From Cupriavidus laharis (GTDB lineage Bacteria > Pseudomonadota > Gammaproteobacteria > Burkholderiales > Burkholderiaceae), in assembly GCF_914271435.1 (NCBI RefSeq), contig NZ_CAJZAI010000002.1, positions 434,001 through 498,000 of the forward strand: a stretch of 64,000 nt of DNA, read 5' to 3'. Of the stretch, positions 35,611 through 43,917 are shown one piece after another. Made by a program: the position numbers and the translations under genes. The notes beneath the pieces are model-generated. The model made no database searches, was not told the origin of the DNA, and worked only from the letters and a program-made list of their open reading frames with translations. Position 1 is the first letter of the stretch; the number at the start of each line of letters is the position of its first letter.

Positions 35611-35814
35611 TCAGCAGTGGGCAAGCACGTTGTTGACGAGCCTGCCGAACGGGTCGCGCACGTAGAAGCGCCGCACGCCCCATGGCTCCCGCACCGGACC
35701 GTACTCCACGGCAATGCCGGCAGCCCTGACACGCGCGAGCGCCGCGCCGAGATCATCGATCTTTGATCGACGGGCCCGGCACGGGCGTTCCCGTCCCGCC
35801 TTCCGAAGCCACAT
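35611..35814 (-). pseudogene. glyoxalase/VOC-family C-terminal remnant
   Basis: About 50 residues in this frame match the C-terminal half of a glyoxalase-bleomycin resistance (VOC) domain: DLGAALARVRAAGIAVEYGP, then EPWGVRRFYVRDPFGRLVN. The region upstream, where the first half should be, translates to unrelated arginine-rich sequence with no frame giving it back. The ATG at 35814 is therefore not a true start. I read it as a truncated gene left between the tRNA-Leu and the secreted-protein gene; tRNA genes are common sites of insertion and deletion. Confidence 0.65.
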
Positions 35815-36031
35815 GATCAGCCTGCGGAATGTGTTGGTTCGCAGCAGGCGACGCCGGCGCCGCCTGTTGGTTCACAACCACCACCATACCCGCCAGGACC
35901 GCAATTTCAGCCCGATTTGCGCCAGCGCGGCCACTTTCTGCCGTCACATCCGTTGGCATGCGGCGTGCGTATAAGCCAGAGAACGTCCTCTGCGTTCTGC
36001 CCTTCTCCCTCTCAAGACAAGGAGTTCCAAC

Positions 36032-36430
36032 ATGACCCGCAAACTGGCCACTACGATTGTCACCGCCGCCACCCTCGCCGCCGCATTCATCGCGGGCACC
36101 GCCCATGCCAGCGACCCGCGCGACAGCCCGTTCCCCGGTGACAAGTATGGCTACAACTTCCGCACCGACGCGCGCGACGTCTATGGCAACGGCGCCCGCG
36201 TGGGCCGCTACGACCCGTACACCGATGGCGCTCGCGAAGTCGCACCCACCACGCGCGACATCGAAAATTCGCGCTCGCTGTCCGGCATGGACCGCCGTGG
36301 CGTGTCGGCCGAGCCGTCGCGCTCGTTCAACGTCTACACCGACGGCGCACTGGCCGGCATGGACCGCCGTGGCGTATCCGCCGAGCCGTCTCGCTCGTTC
36401 GACGTCTACACCGACGGCAGTATCGCCTGA
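36032..36430 (+). CDS. secreted protein with tandem 24-residue repeats
   Basis: A 132-residue exported protein of unknown function. The first 26 residues are a signal peptide ending AGTAHA. The mature protein is hydrophilic and has two nearly identical 24-residue units beginning GMDRRGVSAEPSRSF and ending in VYTDG, preceded by a more divergent version (NGARVGRYDPYTDGAREVAP). It is rich in tyrosine, aspartate, arginine and serine, without cysteine. A good AAGGAG lies 9 bases before ATG 36032, which supports expression. A hairpin follows the stop. No family is recognised; a small envelope or matrix protein is possible. Confidence 0.75.
   Translation: MTRKLATTIVTAATLAAAFIAGTAHASDPRDSPFPGDKYGYNFRTDARDVYGNGARVGRYDPYTDGAREVAPTTRDIENSRSLSGMDRRGVSAEPSRSFNVYTDGALAGMDRRGVSAEPSRSFDVYTDGSIA
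36284..36427 (+). repeat. two tandem 72-bp coding repeats
   Basis: The unit at 36284-36355 is repeated at 36356-36427 with only a few base changes, most of them synonymous (for example GTGTCGGCC and GTATCCGCC). This keeps the 24-residue protein repeat and shows duplication followed by selection for the amino-acid sequence. Confidence 0.85.
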
Positions 36431-36437
36431 AGTGCCC

Positions 36438-36464
36438 GCCGGGCGCCTGGTTCCGGCGCCCGGC
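36438..36464 (+). terminator. strong GC hairpin after the repeat protein gene
   Basis: GCCGGGCGCC, the loop TGGTTCC and GGCGCCCGGC form a perfect 10-bp stem 7 bases after the stop at 36430. The following bases, TTCCTCGCC, are only weakly T-rich. Confidence 0.65.
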
Positions 36465-36571
36465 TTCCTCGCCGCTTTCCCTGCACTGCAGGCATGGCGG
36501 GTCATGGGCCCGCGAAGCGCACCTCCTCCCCCCTGTTTTCGCTTTGCGTAAGCGTTGGCGAAGCGGCTTAA

Positions 36572-36600
36572 TTGACGCGCTGCCCGCCACTCCCTATTGT
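36572..36600 (+). promoter_or_regulatory. candidate promoter of the malonate transporter gene
   Basis: TTGACG (five of six), a 17-base spacer, and TATTGT (four of six) give a good sigma-70-type promoter with a start near 36607. It is the best match in this intergenic stretch. Confidence 0.55.
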
Positions 36601-36614
36601 CAGTTCCACAACAA
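36597..36614. promoter_or_regulatory. inverted TTGT-N10-ACAA site at transporter promoter
   Basis: TTGT and ACAA separated by ten bases overlap the -10 box and start site of the transporter promoter. A related inverted pair stands at the mdcA promoter, so both may be bound by the LysR protein encoded at 38301. Confidence 0.4.
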
Positions 36615-36824
36615 ATAGTCTGGAACAGCGGCCGGCGCGCCTGTCTCGCCTGCGGGCTGTTCGCCAGCAACAGGAGACTGACGTGCCCGACACCCCCACC
36701 ACGCCATAGCGGCCTGACGCTCACGCCCGGCGTTCCTTTTCCCCCGGGGATTTCCGTTTCATCGTTACTCTCGCCTTCCAACCAGGCGGCGGGCGCACTC
36801 GTGCCTGCGGCCATGGAGCCCGCC

Positions 36825-38231
36825 ATGTCGCAACACCTGATTTCCATCTCTGTCCTCGGACTGATGTTTGTCACCGCCACGGTCCTGCCGGTCAATATGG
36901 GCGTGCTGGCTTTTGTCGGCGCCTTCCTGATCGGCACCTTCGCCGCGGCCATGCCGGCCAAGGCCATCATGGCTGGCTTTCCCGCCGACCTGTTCCTGAC
37001 GCTGGTCGGCATCACCTACCTGTTCGCGGTGGCGCAGAACAACGGCACCATCGACTGGCTGGTCAGGCTGGCGGTGCGGGCCGTGGGCGGCCGGATCGCC
37101 GCCATCCCGTGGATCATGTTCCTGATCGCCGCGCTGCTGACATCGGTCGGCGCGGTCAGCCCGGCCGCAGTGGCCATCATCGCGCCGATCGCGCTCGGCT
37201 TTGCGGCGCGCTACGGCATCAACCCGCTGCTGATGGGGCTGATGGTGATCCACGGCGCGCAGGGCGGCGGCTTCTCGCCCATGAGCATCTACGGCGGCAT
37301 CACCAACAAGATCGTGCAGAAGGCCGGCCTGCCGCTGAACGAGATGGCCACGGCATTCGCGAGCCTTGGCGTCAACCTGGCGGTGGCCGCAGGCCTGTTC
37401 GTCGCGTTCGGCGGACTGCGGCTGATGCGCCAGTCCGCGCGCCCGGCCGCCGCACCGCAGGCCATGGCCAATGGCGTCATGGCGATGGGCCATCCGTTCA
37501 ACCCCGGCGTTCCGGTCGCCCAGGGGGCGCAGATCTTTGGCGATGCAGAGGCCGAGGCCGGACGGGAAGAACGGAAGACCATCGCGCATGATCCCGACGC
37601 ACTGCTCCAGAGTGGCGGTGCCGCCGTCTCCGGCGCGCCCGGCGGCCTTTACCAGTACCTGACGGTAGCAGGCCTGGCGGCACTGGCGGTACTCACGCTG
37701 TACTGCAAGCTCGACATCGGCTTCGTCTCGCTCACCATTGCGCTGGCGCTCGCCCTGATGGCGCCGGAGCAGCAGAAGCGCGCGCTGAGCCAGGTGTCGT
37801 GGCCCGAGATCATGCTGATCGTCGGCGTCAGCACCTATGTCGGCGTGATGGACAAGATGGGCACCATCGACTTCGTCGGCCACAGCGTGGCGGGGCTGAC
37901 ATCGCCGATGATGGCTGCGCTGCTGCTGTGCTTCGTCGGTGCGGTGGTATCGGCGTTCGCGTCGTCGACCGCCGTGCTCGGCTCGCTGATTCCACTGGCG
38001 GTGCCGTTCCTGCAACAGGGATCGGACGTCAGCGCCATCGGCTTCATCGCTGCCATGGCGGTGTCGTCGACCATCGTCGATGTCAGCCCGTTCTCCACCA
38101 ACGGCGCGCTGGTGCTGGCCAATGCGCAGGGCGTGGACCGGCAGGCATTCTTCCGCAAGCTGATGGTCTACGGCATGCTCGTTACCATCATTGCCCCGGT
38201 GGCGCTCTGGCTAGTCTTTGTCGTGCTGTGA
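36825..38231 (+). CDS. MatC-like dicarboxylate (malonate) transporter
   Basis: A 468-residue inner-membrane carrier of the MatC/SLC13-like group. It has about twelve helices in two halves, with the N-terminal SVLGLMFVTATVLPVNMGVLAFVGAF and the conserved motifs TSVGAVSPAAVAIIAP and SSTIVDVSPFSTNGAL that resemble the ion- and dicarboxylate-binding loops of such carriers. A variable cytoplasmic stretch (about residues 210-265) joins the halves. The start ATG 36825 has GGAG 8 bases upstream. Adjacent LysR and mdc genes make malonate the likely substrate, replacing the MdcLM or MdcF carriers of other operons. The substrate is inferred from context. Confidence 0.88.
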   Translation: MSQHLISISVLGLMFVTATVLPVNMGVLAFVGAFLIGTFAAAMPAKAIMAGFPADLFLTLVGITYLFAVAQNNGTIDWLVRLAVRAVGGRIAAIPWIMFLIAALLTSVGAVSPAAVAIIAPIALGFAARYGINPLLMGLMVIHGAQGGGFSPMSIYGGITNKIVQKAGLPLNEMATAFASLGVNLAVAAGLFVAFGGLRLMRQSARPAAAPQAMANGVMAMGHPFNPGVPVAQGAQIFGDAEAEAGREERKTIAHDPDALLQSGGAAVSGAPGGLYQYLTVAGLAALAVLTLYCKLDIGFVSLTIALALALMAPEQQKRALSQVSWPEIMLIVGVSTYVGVMDKMGTIDFVGHSVAGLTSPMMAALLLCFVGAVVSAFASSTAVLGSLIPLAVPFLQQGSDVSAIGFIAAMAVSSTIVDVSPFSTNGALVLANAQGVDRQAFFRKLMVYGMLVTIIAPVALWLVFVVL

Positions 38232-38300
38232 CCACTGTGACCGCCGTATGCGGCCAAGGCGGCTAAGATAAGGGGTCCCGCTCCCACCACGGCCACCCCA

Positions 38301-39221
38301 ATGAGAATCCGCATCGGCGAAGAGATCACCTTCCGCAAGCTCGAAGCGCTGCTGGCGTTCATGGAGTCGGGCAACCTGGCCAAGGCGGCGGAGATCCTGG
38401 ACACCAGCACGGTCAGCGTGCACCGGGCGCTGCATTCGCTGGAGGAAGGCACCAGCTGCGCGCTGTTCCGGCATGAGGGACGCAACCTGATCCCGACCGA
38501 TGCGGCCTATGTGCTCGCCGACACCGCACGCGAAGTGCTCAAGGCCATGGCCGACGGCATCCGCGCCACGCGCGAGGCCGCCGGCTATTCGGCCGACCAT
38601 CTCAAGATCGGCTCGCTGTATTCGCTGACGGCGCACACGGTGCCGCGGATTGTCATCGACCTGAAGGCCAGGCGCCCGGAACTGCAGACCGAACTCGTAC
38701 TGGGCTCGAACGCCGACCTGCTGCAGATGCTCAAGCAAGGCTCGATCGATGCCACGTTGATGGCCACGCCTGAGCCAGATCCCGAGATCGAATCCATCCC
38801 GCTGTTCGAAGACGAAATCTTCTTCGCCGCGCCGGCCGACTCGCCCTACGCGTCGATGCAGGCCGTGGACCTGCGCACCTGCCGGGACGAGCCCTTCGTA
38901 TCGCTGAGCGAGGGATTCGCCACCTCGCGCGGCTTCGTGGAAGCATTCCGGATCGCGGATTTCCAGCCAAACCTGGTCATGAAGGTCGGCGATATCTTCT
39001 CGCTGACGAACCTGGTCGGCGGCGGCGTCGGCTACACGCTGCTGCCGGGCCGCGTGAAGGGCATGTATTCGCGCAATGTGGCATTCGTGCCGCTTACTGC
39101 CGACTACGACAACATCCGGCAGACCATCGGCCTGAGCTTCCTGCGCCGCAGGGAACGCGACCCCAACCTGCTGGCGCTGGCGGCGGTCTGCCGCATGGCG
39201 ATGCGCGAAGCGGGACAGTAG
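38301..39221 (+). CDS. LysR-family regulator, probable mdc activator
   Basis: A 306-residue LysR-type regulator. The N-terminal helix-turn-helix covers residues 10-70 (FRKLEALLAFMESGNLAKAAEILDTSTVSVHRALHSLEEG), and a periplasmic-binding-like effector domain follows (KIGSLYSLTAHTVPRI, ATPEPDPEIESIPLFEDEIFF). It resembles MdcR, the malonate-responsive activator. It lies between the transporter and mdcA and is read in the same direction rather than divergently. The binding sites are probably the TTGT/ACAA inverted repeats at the two promoters, and the effector is probably malonate; both are inferences. Confidence 0.9.
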   Translation: MRIRIGEEITFRKLEALLAFMESGNLAKAAEILDTSTVSVHRALHSLEEGTSCALFRHEGRNLIPTDAAYVLADTAREVLKAMADGIRATREAAGYSADHLKIGSLYSLTAHTVPRIVIDLKARRPELQTELVLGSNADLLQMLKQGSIDATLMATPEPDPEIESIPLFEDEIFFAAPADSPYASMQAVDLRTCRDEPFVSLSEGFATSRGFVEAFRIADFQPNLVMKVGDIFSLTNLVGGGVGYTLLPGRVKGMYSRNVAFVPLTADYDNIRQTIGLSFLRRRERDPNLLALAAVCRMAMREAGQ

Positions 39222-39245
39222 CCCGGCGTTGCTTTCGCCGAGCGT

Positions 39246-39296
39246 AACAATCCTGCCTGCCGCGTGATTGTTCCGTGGTCTCCGGCTGTTTATGGT
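39246..39296 (+). promoter_or_regulatory. mdcA promoter with LysR-type inverted repeat
   Basis: AACAAT (39246-39251) and ATTGTT (39267-39272) form an inverted repeat 15 bases apart. The second half overlaps the -35 box TTGTTC (39268-39273), followed after 17 bases by TATGGT (39291-39296; four of six). The arrangement suits LysR activation. A further palindrome, ATGGTGGACACCAT, spans 39292-39305 over the start site. Confidence 0.55.
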
Positions 39297-39330
39297 GGAC
39301 ACCATCAGACAGACCCAAGCCGGAGACACG

Positions 39331-40989
39331 ATGACCAGCACCACCCCGGGGCGTCAGTGGAACACCCGCAGAGAAGCCAAGGCGCGGCGCAAGCAACAGG
39401 GCGCCGCCATCGCGCAGGGCAAGCGCATACCGACCGGCGATATCGTGGCATTCCTGGAGGCCGTGCTGCTCCCGGGCGACCGCGTGGTGGTCGAAGGCAA
39501 TAACCAGAAGCAGGCGGATTTCCTGTCGCGTTCGCTGGCCCAGGTCAGCCCCGACCGCATCAACGGCCTGCACATGATCATCCCGAGCGTCAGCCGCGTC
39601 GAGCACCTGGACCTGTTCGAGCGCGGTATCGCGCGCAAGCTCGACTTCTCGTATGCCGGCGCACAGAGCATCCGGATCTCGCAGTTCCTGGAGGACGGCC
39701 TGCTCGAAGTCGGCGCCATCCATACCTACATCGAACTCTACGCACGCCTGTATGTGGACCTGATTCCCAACGTCGTGCTGATCGCGGGCTACAAGGCAGA
39801 CCGCGACGGCAACCTGTACACCGGCCCGAGCACGGAAGACACGCCGGCGCTGGTGGAAGCCGCGGCCTTCCGCGACGGCCTGGTGATCGCGCAGGTCAAC
39901 GAGATCGTCGATGACCCGGCCGACCTGCCGCGCGTCGATGTGCCGGGCTCCTGGGTCGACTATGTAGTGCAGGCCGATCAGCCGTTCTTCTGCGAGCCGC
40001 TGTTCACGCGCGATCCGCGCCTGATCAAGCCCGTGCACGTGCTGATGGCGATGATGGCGATCCGCGGCATCTACGAACGCCACCAGGTGCAGTCGCTGAA
40101 CCACGGCATCGGTTTCAATACGGCCGCGATCGAACTGATCCTGCCGACCTATGCCGAATCGCTGGGGCTGAAGGGCAAGATCTGCAAGTACTGGACGCTG
40201 AACCCGCACCCGACATTGATCCCCGCCATCGAGACCGGCTGGGTCGAAAGCGTGCACAGCTTCGGCAGCGAACTTGGCATGGAGCCATACGTTGCTGCGC
40301 GGCCCGACATCTTCTTTACCGGCGCGGACGGCTCGATGCGCTCGAACCGCGCGTTCTGCCAGCTTGCGGGCCAGTACGCAGTGGACCTGTTCATCGGCTC
40401 CACGCTGCAGATCGACGGCGACGGCCACTCGTCTACCGTGACGCGCGGCCGGCTGTCCGGCTTTGGTGGCGCGCCCAACATGGGCCACAACCCCGGCGGC
40501 CGCCGCCATCCCACGCCGGCGTGGCTGGACCTGATCGAAACGGACGACCCGCTCGCACGCGGCCGCAAGCTCGTGGTGCAGATGGTCGAGACCTTCCAGG
40601 CGGGCGGCAAGCCGACCTTCGTCGAATCGATGGACGCCGTGGACGTCGCGCGCGAAAGCGGCATGCCGCTGGCGCCGGTCATGATTTACGGCGACGACGT
40701 CACGCACGTGCTGACCGAGGAAGGCATTGCCTACCTCTACAAGGCGCAATCGCTCGAAGAGCGGCGCCGGATGATCGCCGCGGTGGCCGGCGTGACGCCG
40801 ATCGGCCTGAAGCACGACCCAGCACAGACGCGCCGCATGCGCAGCGACGGCCTGATCGCGCTGCCTGAAGACCTTGGCGTGCAGCGCAGCCAGGCCACGC
40901 GCAGCCTGCTCGCGGCCAAGAGCATGGCCGACCTGGTCGAATGGTCCGGTGGCCTGTACGCGCCGCCGGCCCGCTTCCGGAGCTGGTGA
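39331..40989 (+). CDS. mdcA: malonate decarboxylase alpha subunit (acyl-carrier transferase)
   Basis: MdcA, 552 residues, transfers malonate onto the carrier protein MdcC in exchange for its acetyl group, the first and last half-reactions of malonate decarboxylation. The CoA-transferase-like sequence shows GDRVVVEGNNQKQADFLSRSL, LNHGIGFNTAAIELILPTYAESLGLKGKICK and HSSTVTRGRLSGFGGAPNMGHNPGGRRH, highly characteristic of the family. ATG 39331 has GGAGA 6 bases before it. It is the first gene of mdcABCDEGH, and its stop overlaps the mdcB start. Confidence 0.97.
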   Translation: MTSTTPGRQWNTRREAKARRKQQGAAIAQGKRIPTGDIVAFLEAVLLPGDRVVVEGNNQKQADFLSRSLAQVSPDRINGLHMIIPSVSRVEHLDLFERGIARKLDFSYAGAQSIRISQFLEDGLLEVGAIHTYIELYARLYVDLIPNVVLIAGYKADRDGNLYTGPSTEDTPALVEAAAFRDGLVIAQVNEIVDDPADLPRVDVPGSWVDYVVQADQPFFCEPLFTRDPRLIKPVHVLMAMMAIRGIYERHQVQSLNHGIGFNTAAIELILPTYAESLGLKGKICKYWTLNPHPTLIPAIETGWVESVHSFGSELGMEPYVAARPDIFFTGADGSMRSNRAFCQLAGQYAVDLFIGSTLQIDGDGHSSTVTRGRLSGFGGAPNMGHNPGGRRHPTPAWLDLIETDDPLARGRKLVVQMVETFQAGGKPTFVESMDAVDVARESGMPLAPVMIYGDDVTHVLTEEGIAYLYKAQSLEERRRMIAAVAGVTPIGLKHDPAQTRRMRSDGLIALPEDLGVQRSQATRSLLAAKSMADLVEWSGGLYAPPARFRSW

Positions 40990-41891
40990 TGGGCAGCGCA
41001 GCGGCAAGAATCCTGTGGGCCGCAGACGCGGCGTCCGCGCAAGCGCAGACATTGGCCGATCTGGCGGTCGACGCCATCGTCGAAGAAGCACGGCTGTCGC
41101 CCAAGCCCGGGCTGGTCGACAGCCGCGGCAGCGGCGCGCATGCCGACCTGACGCTGGCGCTGATGCTGCGCTCCGCGCAGGCGCTGGGCCCGTCGTTCGC
41201 CGACATGGCAATGGCTGGCCAGCGCGCGGCACGCGTCGGCTATGCGCTGCGCGAGCGGCTCGGCGCACTCGGGCGCGAGGCCGAAGCGGCCATGCTGGCG
41301 GCCACCGGCGGCGTGAACACGCACCGCGGCGCCATCTGGTGCCTCGGCCTGCTGGTAGGCGCCGCAGCGCAACTCGCCGCCGCCGGCGAACAGGCCAGCG
41401 CAAGCACAGTCAGCCATGCGGCCGGCGCCATTGCGCGGCTGGCTGACCGGCACCGCCCGGCAGTGACCGGCAACAAGGGCGAGCTGGCCTGCCTGGCCTA
41501 TGGCGTCGGCGGTGCCAGGGCGCAGGCGCGCGCGGGCTTTCCGCATGTCATGCGGCGCGCATTGCCGGTCCTGCAACACAGCCGCGCGCGCGGCGACAGC
41601 GAATCGGCTGCCCGGTTGAATGCACTGCTCGCGTTGATGAGCGGACTCGACGATACCTGTGTGCTGGCCCGGACGGGCCGTTCGGGCCTGGCCTATATGC
41701 AGGCCGGCGCGCAAGCCGTGCTGGCAGCGGGCGGCGCCGGCACGGTCGCGGGACGGCGCCTGCTGCGCGAGCTTGACACCGGCATGCTGGCCCGGCGCGC
41801 GTCGCCGGGCGGCGCGGCGGACCTGCTGGCCGCGACGATCTTCCTCGACCGGCTGTCACGGCTACCCGACACCGCCACAGGGCAAATCTAG
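40989..41891 (+). CDS. mdcB: triphosphoribosyl-dephospho-CoA synthase
   Basis: MdcB (300 residues) makes 2'-(5''-triphosphoribosyl)-3'-dephospho-CoA, the precursor of the prosthetic group of the malonate decarboxylase carrier protein. It is a CitG-family enzyme with EEARLSPKPGLVDSRGSGAHADLTLALML, ATGGVNTHRGAIWCLGLL, and the conserved nucleotide-binding NKGELACLAYG and GLDDTCVLARTG. The ATG at 40989 overlaps the mdcA stop (TGATG), so translation is coupled. MdcG uses its product. Confidence 0.95.
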   Translation: MGSAAARILWAADAASAQAQTLADLAVDAIVEEARLSPKPGLVDSRGSGAHADLTLALMLRSAQALGPSFADMAMAGQRAARVGYALRERLGALGREAEAAMLAATGGVNTHRGAIWCLGLLVGAAAQLAAAGEQASASTVSHAAGAIARLADRHRPAVTGNKGELACLAYGVGGARAQARAGFPHVMRRALPVLQHSRARGDSESAARLNALLALMSGLDDTCVLARTGRSGLAYMQAGAQAVLAAGGAGTVAGRRLLRELDTGMLARRASPGGAADLLAATIFLDRLSRLPDTATGQI

Positions 41892-41900
41892 GAGGCTTCC

Positions 41901-42227
41901 ATGGAACAACTGCGTTTTGAATTTCCGGCGGGATCGCCTGCCGCAGCCCGCGTGCTCGTGGGCGTGGTGGGATCGGGCGATCTCGAAGTCCTGGTCGAAC
42001 CCGGCACCGGCGGCGTGACCACCGTGGATGTCACCACTTCCGTCAACGGCTATGCGCGCGTCTGGGACGCGCAGCTCGCCCGCGTGTTCGCGGCGGAGCC
42101 GCGCGCATCCATGCAGATCCGCATCCACGATTTCGGCGCCACGCCGGGCGTGGTCGGCATGCGCCTGGCCGAGGCCTTCGAAGCGCTGAAGGCGCCGGGC
42201 GCGCACGGACAACAGGAGCGCCCATGA
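41901..42227 (+). CDS. mdcC: malonate decarboxylase acyl carrier protein (delta)
   Basis: MdcC is the 108-residue acyl carrier subunit of the complex. The serine that receives the phosphoribosyl-dephospho-CoA group is S25 in GVVGSGDLEVLVEP. It carries the acetyl and malonyl thioesters between MdcA and the MdcD/E decarboxylase. An AGGAGG ribosome site precedes ATG 41901. The stop shares ATGA with mdcD. The rest of the sequence (IHDFGATPGVVGMRLAEAFEAL) agrees with the family. Confidence 0.95.
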   Translation: MEQLRFEFPAGSPAAARVLVGVVGSGDLEVLVEPGTGGVTTVDVTTSVNGYARVWDAQLARVFAAEPRASMQIRIHDFGATPGVVGMRLAEAFEALKAPGAHGQQERP

Positions 42228-43084
42228 GCACTGCATCCTTGCTGGCCCGCAACAGCTTCATCGAACTGAGCGCGCGCGAACGCGCCCACGCCCTGCTGGA
42301 CGCCGGTACCTTCCGCGAGCTTGCCGGACCGTTCGATGGCCTGCAGTCCCCGTGGCTCGCGCGCCAGGGCATCGTGCCGCAAAGCGACGACGGCGTGATC
42401 GTGGCGAAGGGACACATCGATAGGCAGTCCGTCGTGGTGCTGGGCATAGAAGGCGCCTTCCAGGGCGGCAGCCTCGGCGAGGTCGGCGGTGCGAAGATTG
42501 CCGGCGCGCTGGAGCTAGCCGCCGACGACAACCGCCGCGGCGTGCCGACCCGTGCCGTCCTGCTGCTCGAAACCGGCGGCGTGCGGCTGCAGGAGGCCAA
42601 CCTGGGCCTGGCGGCGATCGCGGACATCCATGCGGCCATTGTCGACCTGCGGCGCTACCAGCCGGTGGTCGGGGTGATTGCCGGACAGGTCGGATGCTTT
42701 GGCGGCATGTCGATCGCCGCCGGCCTGTGCACGTCACTCGTCATGACACAGGAAGGCCGCCTTGGCCTGAACGGGCCCGCCGTGATCGAACAGGAGGCCG
42801 GCATCGCGGAATACGATTCGCGCGACCGACCGTTCATCTGGAGCTTCACCGGCGGCGCACAGCGGGTTGCCACCGGCTTCGCGGACGCGTATGCCGCCGA
42901 CGATTGCGCCGCCATGCGCGACGCGGTCGCCCGGCAATTGCGCGCCCCCGCATCCGCCACGCACCGCAGCGAACGCTACCGTGAAGCCCTGTCGGTGCTG
43001 CAGGCGTATGACGCCGGCGTCCAGCCGACGCCGGCCGAGGTGCAGCGCCTTTTTAGCCGTTTCCATCGGGAGACTGACGCATGA
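42224..43084 (+). CDS. mdcD: malonate decarboxylase beta subunit
   Basis: MdcD (286 residues) is the carboxyltransferase-like beta subunit that, with MdcE, decarboxylates malonyl-carrier protein. The crotonase-like fold is evident from GIEGAFQGGSLGEVGGAKIAGALELA, LLLETGGVRLQEANLGLAAIADIH and QVGCFGGMSIAAGLC. The oxyanion-hole glycines of the GG repeats are present. It overlaps mdcC and mdcE by ATGA junctions, which ties subunit production together. Confidence 0.96.
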   Translation: MSTASLLARNSFIELSARERAHALLDAGTFRELAGPFDGLQSPWLARQGIVPQSDDGVIVAKGHIDRQSVVVLGIEGAFQGGSLGEVGGAKIAGALELAADDNRRGVPTRAVLLLETGGVRLQEANLGLAAIADIHAAIVDLRRYQPVVGVIAGQVGCFGGMSIAAGLCTSLVMTQEGRLGLNGPAVIEQEAGIAEYDSRDRPFIWSFTGGAQRVATGFADAYAADDCAAMRDAVARQLRAPASATHRSERYREALSVLQAYDAGVQPTPAEVQRLFSRFHRETDA

Positions 43085-43917
43085 ACGCCACCGTCCAAAC
43101 CCAGCCGGACCAGGACGCGAGCCGCGGCGCGCACTGGTTGCGCGCACTGGCGCCAACAGCGTCGTACCGCGAAGGCTTCCCACGCTCCGTGGCAGTTGCC
43201 GACGGCGAACTGGCCGGCACGCTGGTCCGCTGGATTGCCGTGGTCCCGGATGCGCAAAGCCGCTTCCCGCGTGCGCGCAACGGCGAGGTCGGGTTGATCG
43301 AGGGCTGGTCGCTGGCCCAGGCCGTGCGCGAAGTGGTGGAGGCGGACCGCGATGCCGCGGTCAAGCGCGCCATCGTCGCGGTAGTGGATACGCCCAGCCA
43401 GGCCTATGGCCGACGCGAGGAAGCGCTGGGCATCCACCAGTCGCTTGCCGCGGCGGCGGCGGCTTATGCGCAAGCGCGCCTGGCCGGGCATCCGGTCGTG
43501 GCGCTGATCGTCGGCAAAGCCATGTCGGGCGCGTTCCTGGCCCATGGCTACCAGGCCAACCGCATCATCGCGCTGCGCGACAGCGGCGTGCTCGTGCACG
43601 CCATGGGCAAGGACGCCGCGGCCCGCATCACCATGCGCACGGTCGAGGACCTGGAGGCGCTGGCCGCCACCGTGCCGCCCATGGCCTATGACATCGGCAA
43701 CTTCGCGACGCTCGGCATCCTGTGGCGGCTGATCGACGTGGCATCGGCCGATGCACCGGAACCAGCGGACATCCACATGGCCCGGGACGCCATCCTGGCA
43801 ACGCTCGCGGATATCCGGCGCGACGGTGCGCGCGATCTCGCCGGCCGGCGCAACGGCGAGAACCGCCAGGCGTCGCGTCGGGTGCGCGACTGCCTGCTGC
43901 GGCAATGGCAAGCCTGA
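43081..43917 (+). CDS. mdcE: malonate decarboxylase gamma subunit
   Basis: MdcE (278 residues) is the partner of MdcD in the decarboxylase core. It has the second crotonase-like domain, with VDTPSQAYGRREEALGIHQSLAAAAAAYAQARLAGHPVV, IVGKAMSGAFLAHGYQANRIIAL and GKDAAARITMRTVEDLEALA, matching the family in order. The N-terminus (about 30 residues) is less conserved. Its start shares ATGA with mdcD and its end overlaps mdcG by 13 bases if mdcG begins at 43905. Confidence 0.95.
   Translation: MNATVQTQPDQDASRGAHWLRALAPTASYREGFPRSVAVADGELAGTLVRWIAVVPDAQSRFPRARNGEVGLIEGWSLAQAVREVVEADRDAAVKRAIVAVVDTPSQAYGRREEALGIHQSLAAAAAAYAQARLAGHPVVALIVGKAMSGAFLAHGYQANRIIALRDSGVLVHAMGKDAAARITMRTVEDLEALAATVPPMAYDIGNFATLGILWRLIDVASADAPEPADIHMARDAILATLADIRRDGARDLAGRRNGENRQASRRVRDCLLRQWQA

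Larger units (their letters stand above)
36465..36824 (+). other. promoter and long leader of the MatC-like transporter gene
   Basis: This 360-base stretch has no credible gene. It contains the predicted promoter at 36572-36600, an inverted TTGT/ACAA site at 36597-36614, and then about 215 bases of untranslated leader before ATG 36825. The leader is C-rich and shows no hairpin that I could identify as a riboswitch. Confidence 0.5.

Noticed and set aside
36284..36427. Tandem repeat considered as a possible CRISPR or VNTR array
   Set aside because: Only two 72-base units without spacers, inside a coding frame; it is a protein repeat.
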